The translations under genes were made by a program, and so were the position numbers. This document shows positions 60,884 to 64,000 of a stretch of 64,000 nucleotides of DNA, piece after piece. Source of the stretch: Oasisia sp. SBJ-2009. Its lineage: Eukaryota > Annelida > Polychaeta > Sabellida > Siboglinidae. Within the stretch, counting starts at the first letter, position 1. The number at the start of each line of letters is the position of its first letter. The notes under the pieces are model-generated. The model saw only the letters and a list, made by a program, of their open reading frames with translations, did no database searches and was not told where the DNA came from. The DNA lies in NCBI GenBank assembly GCA_964017155.1, contig OZ024860.1:50083583-50147582 (forward strand), in the 5' to 3' direction.

Positions 60884-61077
60884 ACTGTACCTTCTATATG
60901 TCGTGGTTATTTATTTTAAAGAAGGCTTTGAAACTTTCCTGGTATTGTACAATTTATTTTACATTTTGTTGACATAAAATAAAACGACATTCAAGGAAAA
61001 CACAGTCGCACGCTAAAACATTCTATCTTAGCTATATACATATAATATAATAGATAGATGATAGCATAAGTACTCAC
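60884..61077. other. AT-rich flank, probably intron of an EGF-domain gene
   Basis: Non-repetitive AT-rich sequence between the array edge and the EGF-like exon, on the downstream side of that exon's donor site. Confidence 0.5.
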
Positions 61078-61182
61078 TCTCACTGTTTTTTCGAATAGCA
61101 TGATCTTTGCAGGTGCACGTGTATCCATTTGCTGTTCCTTTGCAAACCCCGCCATGTAAACAAGGATTTGAATTGCAGCCAA
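61078..61182 (-). CDS. Single exon with EGF-like domain (host gene fragment)
   Basis: On the minus strand an acceptor (TTTCTTATACAG) precedes a 105 nt exon followed by a GTGAGT donor. Both borders are in phase 1, as is usual for exchangeable EGF exons. The translation shows C-NSNP-C-LHGGV-C-KGTANGYT-C-T-C, five of the six cysteines at standard EGF spacing with the Gly-Gly and Tyr typical of the fold; the part where cysteine 6 should lie (KDHAIRKNS) has none. EGF modules occur in extracellular adhesion and matrix proteins. Neighbouring exons are outside the window or unrecognised. The missing cysteine suggests a diverged module or a pseudo-exon. Confidence 0.65.
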
Positions 61183-62748
61183 CTGTATAAGAAAATAAAG
61201 TATTGAAGTGATGCCCCTTCATGTGTATTTGTTATTAACATGTATCTTATTATTATATATAAAATGTGCACATATGTTATGCAACACACATATGTAAAAC
61301 ATGCAATGAAGTTAGTACAAATTCCTGAAAATGAATTGCACCAGGGATCGCTGCGGACATTATAGTTGTATTCCACCTATTCCGTCGCTCATTCTCACGG
61401 TCTGCGGAGATGATCAGCCAGGGATCCTGTGGCGCAGCGCAACATCCCCTGGCTTGGGAGGATGACGGTCACACATGACTGCCCTTGTTTCCCTCCACTT
61501 GCTGCCTTAGCTCTTATTATGCAAACACTGCACAACCGCCTTCCTCCGGTATCATTTTGTTTAACTTCATCCCACAAAGTCCGTTATATTGACCCTGTAT
61601 TCTGTCGGTCCATCGAACTACCTTGAACTTCCGTCTTCGCTGCGTTGACGTAGGGCTTTTTCTTCTCTAGAGGACTGTTCCACTTTTTCATATTTTTGTT
61701 CATTTCTTTCACGGGCTTCTCAGTGATGAACGTGTGCCTACGAGCTATCCGTTGGCAGTCCGGAACATAGCACCGTTCAAAAAGGAACAGTTCAAGCGCA
61801 AACAGAACGCTTGGTTTTCTCAATCGGAATTTGAAAATTGGAATTGTATCTATCACAAAGCGTGCGTACAAAGCACTAATCATATAACTGTTAAAATGTA
61901 CCCGCCCAGTCTGGATTCCCCACATCACAACAACATAAACAAGATCACGTCGGTGCAGCTAGGTTCTGCCTTTGGAATGTGAACAACACATTCAATGTCA
62001 TAAATGTGCTGATTAGGTCGAAATGGCAAACATTAGAAACATGAAGGAAGACCGTCTGCCTCACAGTAGTTTCAAGATCGCAAATGGTCTCGCAAATGTA
62101 GCAAACATCTCCCGCCTAAGCCCGACAGCACCAGCGAGAAGATCTAAATATTACCACTGCAAAACATTCCAAATATATTTACAGAACAAAATATATGAAT
62201 TTGTCATTCTTTTTCCTGGACAATTCCAGACAGGAATCGACTTCCAGAGACACTAATATCCGCTCCCGGCCTTTACTGCTACAACATTTGGGTAGCCGGC
62301 CATTTCAGTTCCCAGTACGCAGTAATCATAACTTCCACTTCCCATGCCCCATTTTCCACCCAAATGTAATCATTGCCTTCATCTGAGATATCCGTTTTAT
62401 TCAATTGCTTTCTTCTGTGTATCTCTTATATTTCCATTCCGATGTCCATCCTCTGGAAATAGCCTACCAACAGTGATATTCAAAATGTCGAAGTTGGTTG
62501 GTTAAACGGAAACAGAACAATCCCACTGAAAGATAGCTGTATCGCGATGTGGCGTTCTAACTAAAGCGTCTGCACTTTCTTGGATGCACTGTATGGTCCG
62601 CACCAACAACTCCGGTAGTTCAACCATTCTCTCTTGGATGCTACCAGATATCTTAATATTGTGCCATATGCCTTCTCCAGTTCATCTGTCCTCTAGTTTA
62701 TTCTCGTGGATATGTCTCAGCAGGAAAATGGCGTCAGTTGGTCCTCAT
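61183..62748. other. Intergenic or intronic stretch, nothing assigned
   Basis: Contains a 114-codon minus-strand frame (61584-61928) and several shorter frames, none with a recognisable domain. The downstream part, from about 62500, may be the 5' end of the LINE that follows. Confidence 0.5.
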
Positions 62749-62802
62749 CCTGGTTTAAATCCAAATCCTGGTTTAAATCCAAATCCTGTTTTAAACCCAT
62801 AC
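62749..62802 (+). repeat. 18 bp tandem repeat, about 3 copies
   Basis: CCTGGTTTAAATCCAAAT at 62749 and 62767, with a diverged third copy from 62785. In one frame it reads PGLNPN repeatedly. Confidence 0.85.
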
Positions 62803-62819
62803 TGAACAACCACATCATG

Positions 62820-63523
62820 TCATAACTCAAATAGAAGTATTAATTCAAACGATGAACACTTTTGATACAAAAATGAAGGCGCTTCAAACACAAGTAAATA
62901 TCCTTTAGAATGACAATGCACTGCTCCACACACAATTAGCAGCAAATGCGACCAACAACCAGAGTGTCACTACTGTGTTGCTAAGTGCTGAAGACGGAAC
63001 TACGGAACTAACGCCAGCGGTTGTCCCTTCGTGTACTGAGCCAACAAGCGAATCGGACGGAGAGAACTTTCAGATACAAAGACACCAACGCAAAAAGCTC
63101 AACAAAAAGGCAAAACGTGATCGAAGAAAAGTGAAGCATGTACAACCAGAATCCCAGCTGCAGGAACAGCAAAGCAAACTGCTCAAAGAGAACAACAAAT
63201 GTAGCCTTACAACTTACACCGCGATCGCTAAGCAAACCATGGCCCAGACTGCACTTAGCAAATTGAAGTCTGCACCCCAATGTCAGCAGACAGCAGCTCA
63301 TACCACAGACAGCGATACTACACACATATTCATAAGTGGTGCACACTGCGATACGGACGAGGCGCAGTTGAAAGCCCACCTAGACGAAATGAATGTTACT
63401 GGCTGCATCGTCAAGGATGTGTCCTCAAAGAACCAACATCGTGATTGGAAATCGTACAAAGTGACAGCGCCATCGCACCACGCTAAACAAATTCTCTCCC
63501 GGGATAACTGGCCTGATGCGTAA
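62820..63523 (+). pseudogene. LINE ORF1-like (Gag-like) protein, interrupted
   Basis: Plus-strand frame with an in-frame TAG at 62906-62908; upstream codons read as coiled-coil-like (QIEVLIQTMNTFDTKMKAL). After the stop come a Lys/Arg-rich region (HQRKKLNKKAKRDRR) and a C-terminal block FISGAHCDTDEAQLKAHL ... SYKVTAPS ... NWPDA, the RRM-like segment seen in ORF1 of many CR1/L2-type LINEs. The stop at 63521 looks like a frameshift, since VKV, expected after WPDA, follows in the next frame. The true start is not identified; the only in-frame ATGs lie upstream of the TAG. Confidence 0.7.
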
Positions 63524-64000
63524 AAGTGTGCAACAACTCAGATATTGTTGAAATCGTCTTATGTGTCTATATGCCATTTTACAACGGGGAGGCTCACCAG
63601 ACCGACTGCTATGCTGAAACAATTGATGTGTTACAGAGTGTGATAGAACAGTTTGGAGCCATATGCCCGATACACATAATTGGTGATCTCAATGCTCAAT
63701 TACCGAAACGACGTCTGTTACATAGACGTTGGTACAGGTTACCAGGATTTAACACACACTCGAGTATGCTCTATGATTTTATAAATGACAATGATTTGTG
63801 TGTCGCTGACTTCACCGATCCACAACACGTACAATATACATATTTCTGTGATTCGACATCCACTTACACATGGATAGATCACTGCCTGACCACATCTCAG
63901 AACATTGTGAGCTGCAACATTATACCGCGACATGCTGATAACGTAAGCGATCACTTGCCCCTCTGCCTACAGACCAGAGTTCTCAGCGAACAGTGTCAAC
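63524..64000 (+). pseudogene. LINE APE-type endonuclease, N-terminally deleted, runs off window
   Basis: An open frame from 63523 encodes the middle and C-terminal part of an apurinic-like endonuclease: IVLCVYMPF, the catalytic IIGDLNAQ (63676-63699), TYTWIDHCL and the terminal SDHLPL (63946-63963). This enzyme nicks target DNA to prime reverse transcription. The N-terminal third is missing: ORF1-type sequence (VKV) is joined almost directly to mid-domain, implying an internal deletion near 63530. The RT would lie to the right of the window. Confidence 0.78.

Noticed and set aside
61395..61928. Minus-strand frames as further exons of the EGF gene
   Set aside because: No cysteine pattern of EGF type and no convincing paired splice sites in phase.
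62730..62805. NPNPG-like repeats as a 2A-type peptide
   Set aside because: The sequence is PGLNPNPGLNPNP and lacks the conserved 2A core; it comes from the 18 bp tandem repeat.

Overview
The window looks like repeat-dense nuclear DNA of a metazoan, probably an aquatic invertebrate or basal deuterostome; the sequence does not resolve the taxon. Reasons: several classes of eukaryotic retroelement are present (non-LTR elements of at least four families, a tyrosine-recombinase Ngaro/DIRS-type element, an LTR element), the right flank carries an EGF-like exon with splice signals and phase 1-1 borders, and there is no bacterial gene organisation. Almost everything that codes belongs to a transposable element; the EGF-like exon is the only host-gene candidate.

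Layout. Positions 1-60883 are one tandem array of a ~2.25 kb monomer (16 monomers, numbered 0-15 here, the first and last partial). Monomers 5-10 are uninterrupted (2245-2251 bp). Monomers 0, 2, 3, 4, 11 and 12 carry the same ~1657 bp antisense LINE (CR1-like) at the same base, so one insertion was copied through the array. Sequence variants next to this site track its presence (type A with insert; types B and B' without), and monomer 1 is an A/B' recombinant with a 204 bp internal duplication.

Monomer 11 is blown up to 22.9 kb. Its length equals one monomer plus three insertions: a 5'-truncated L2-type LINE (29340-31689), a nested transposon complex (32447-49106) and the CR1-like copy (49622-51279). 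The complex has TGT...ACA ends with inverted subterminal repeats that carry GCGCATGCGC palindromes and an imperfect 4 bp target duplication, resembling Ginger-type DNA transposons, but no transposase. Inside lies a head-to-head pair of decayed LINE copies (33703-48889). One copy is split by an apparently complete Ngaro element (37302-48404, minus strand: gag, RT-RNase H, tyrosine recombinase, split direct repeats). The Ngaro 3' region in turn holds a non-coding LTR retrotransposon (38841-42988) with 4 bp target duplications. Order of events: monomer array, then Ginger-like and LINE, then Ngaro, then LTR element.

Each monomer has no convincing gene, but contains a TATA-like box and, ~360-450 bp further on, a cluster of ETS-, CRE- and YY1-like sites followed by a G-run of variable length. 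The array stops abruptly at 60883. The right flank (60884-64000) has an EGF-like exon on the minus strand, ~1.5 kb without recognised genes, and the start of a decayed plus-strand LINE (ORF1 and endonuclease) that runs off the window. No tRNA, rRNA or CRISPR was seen.
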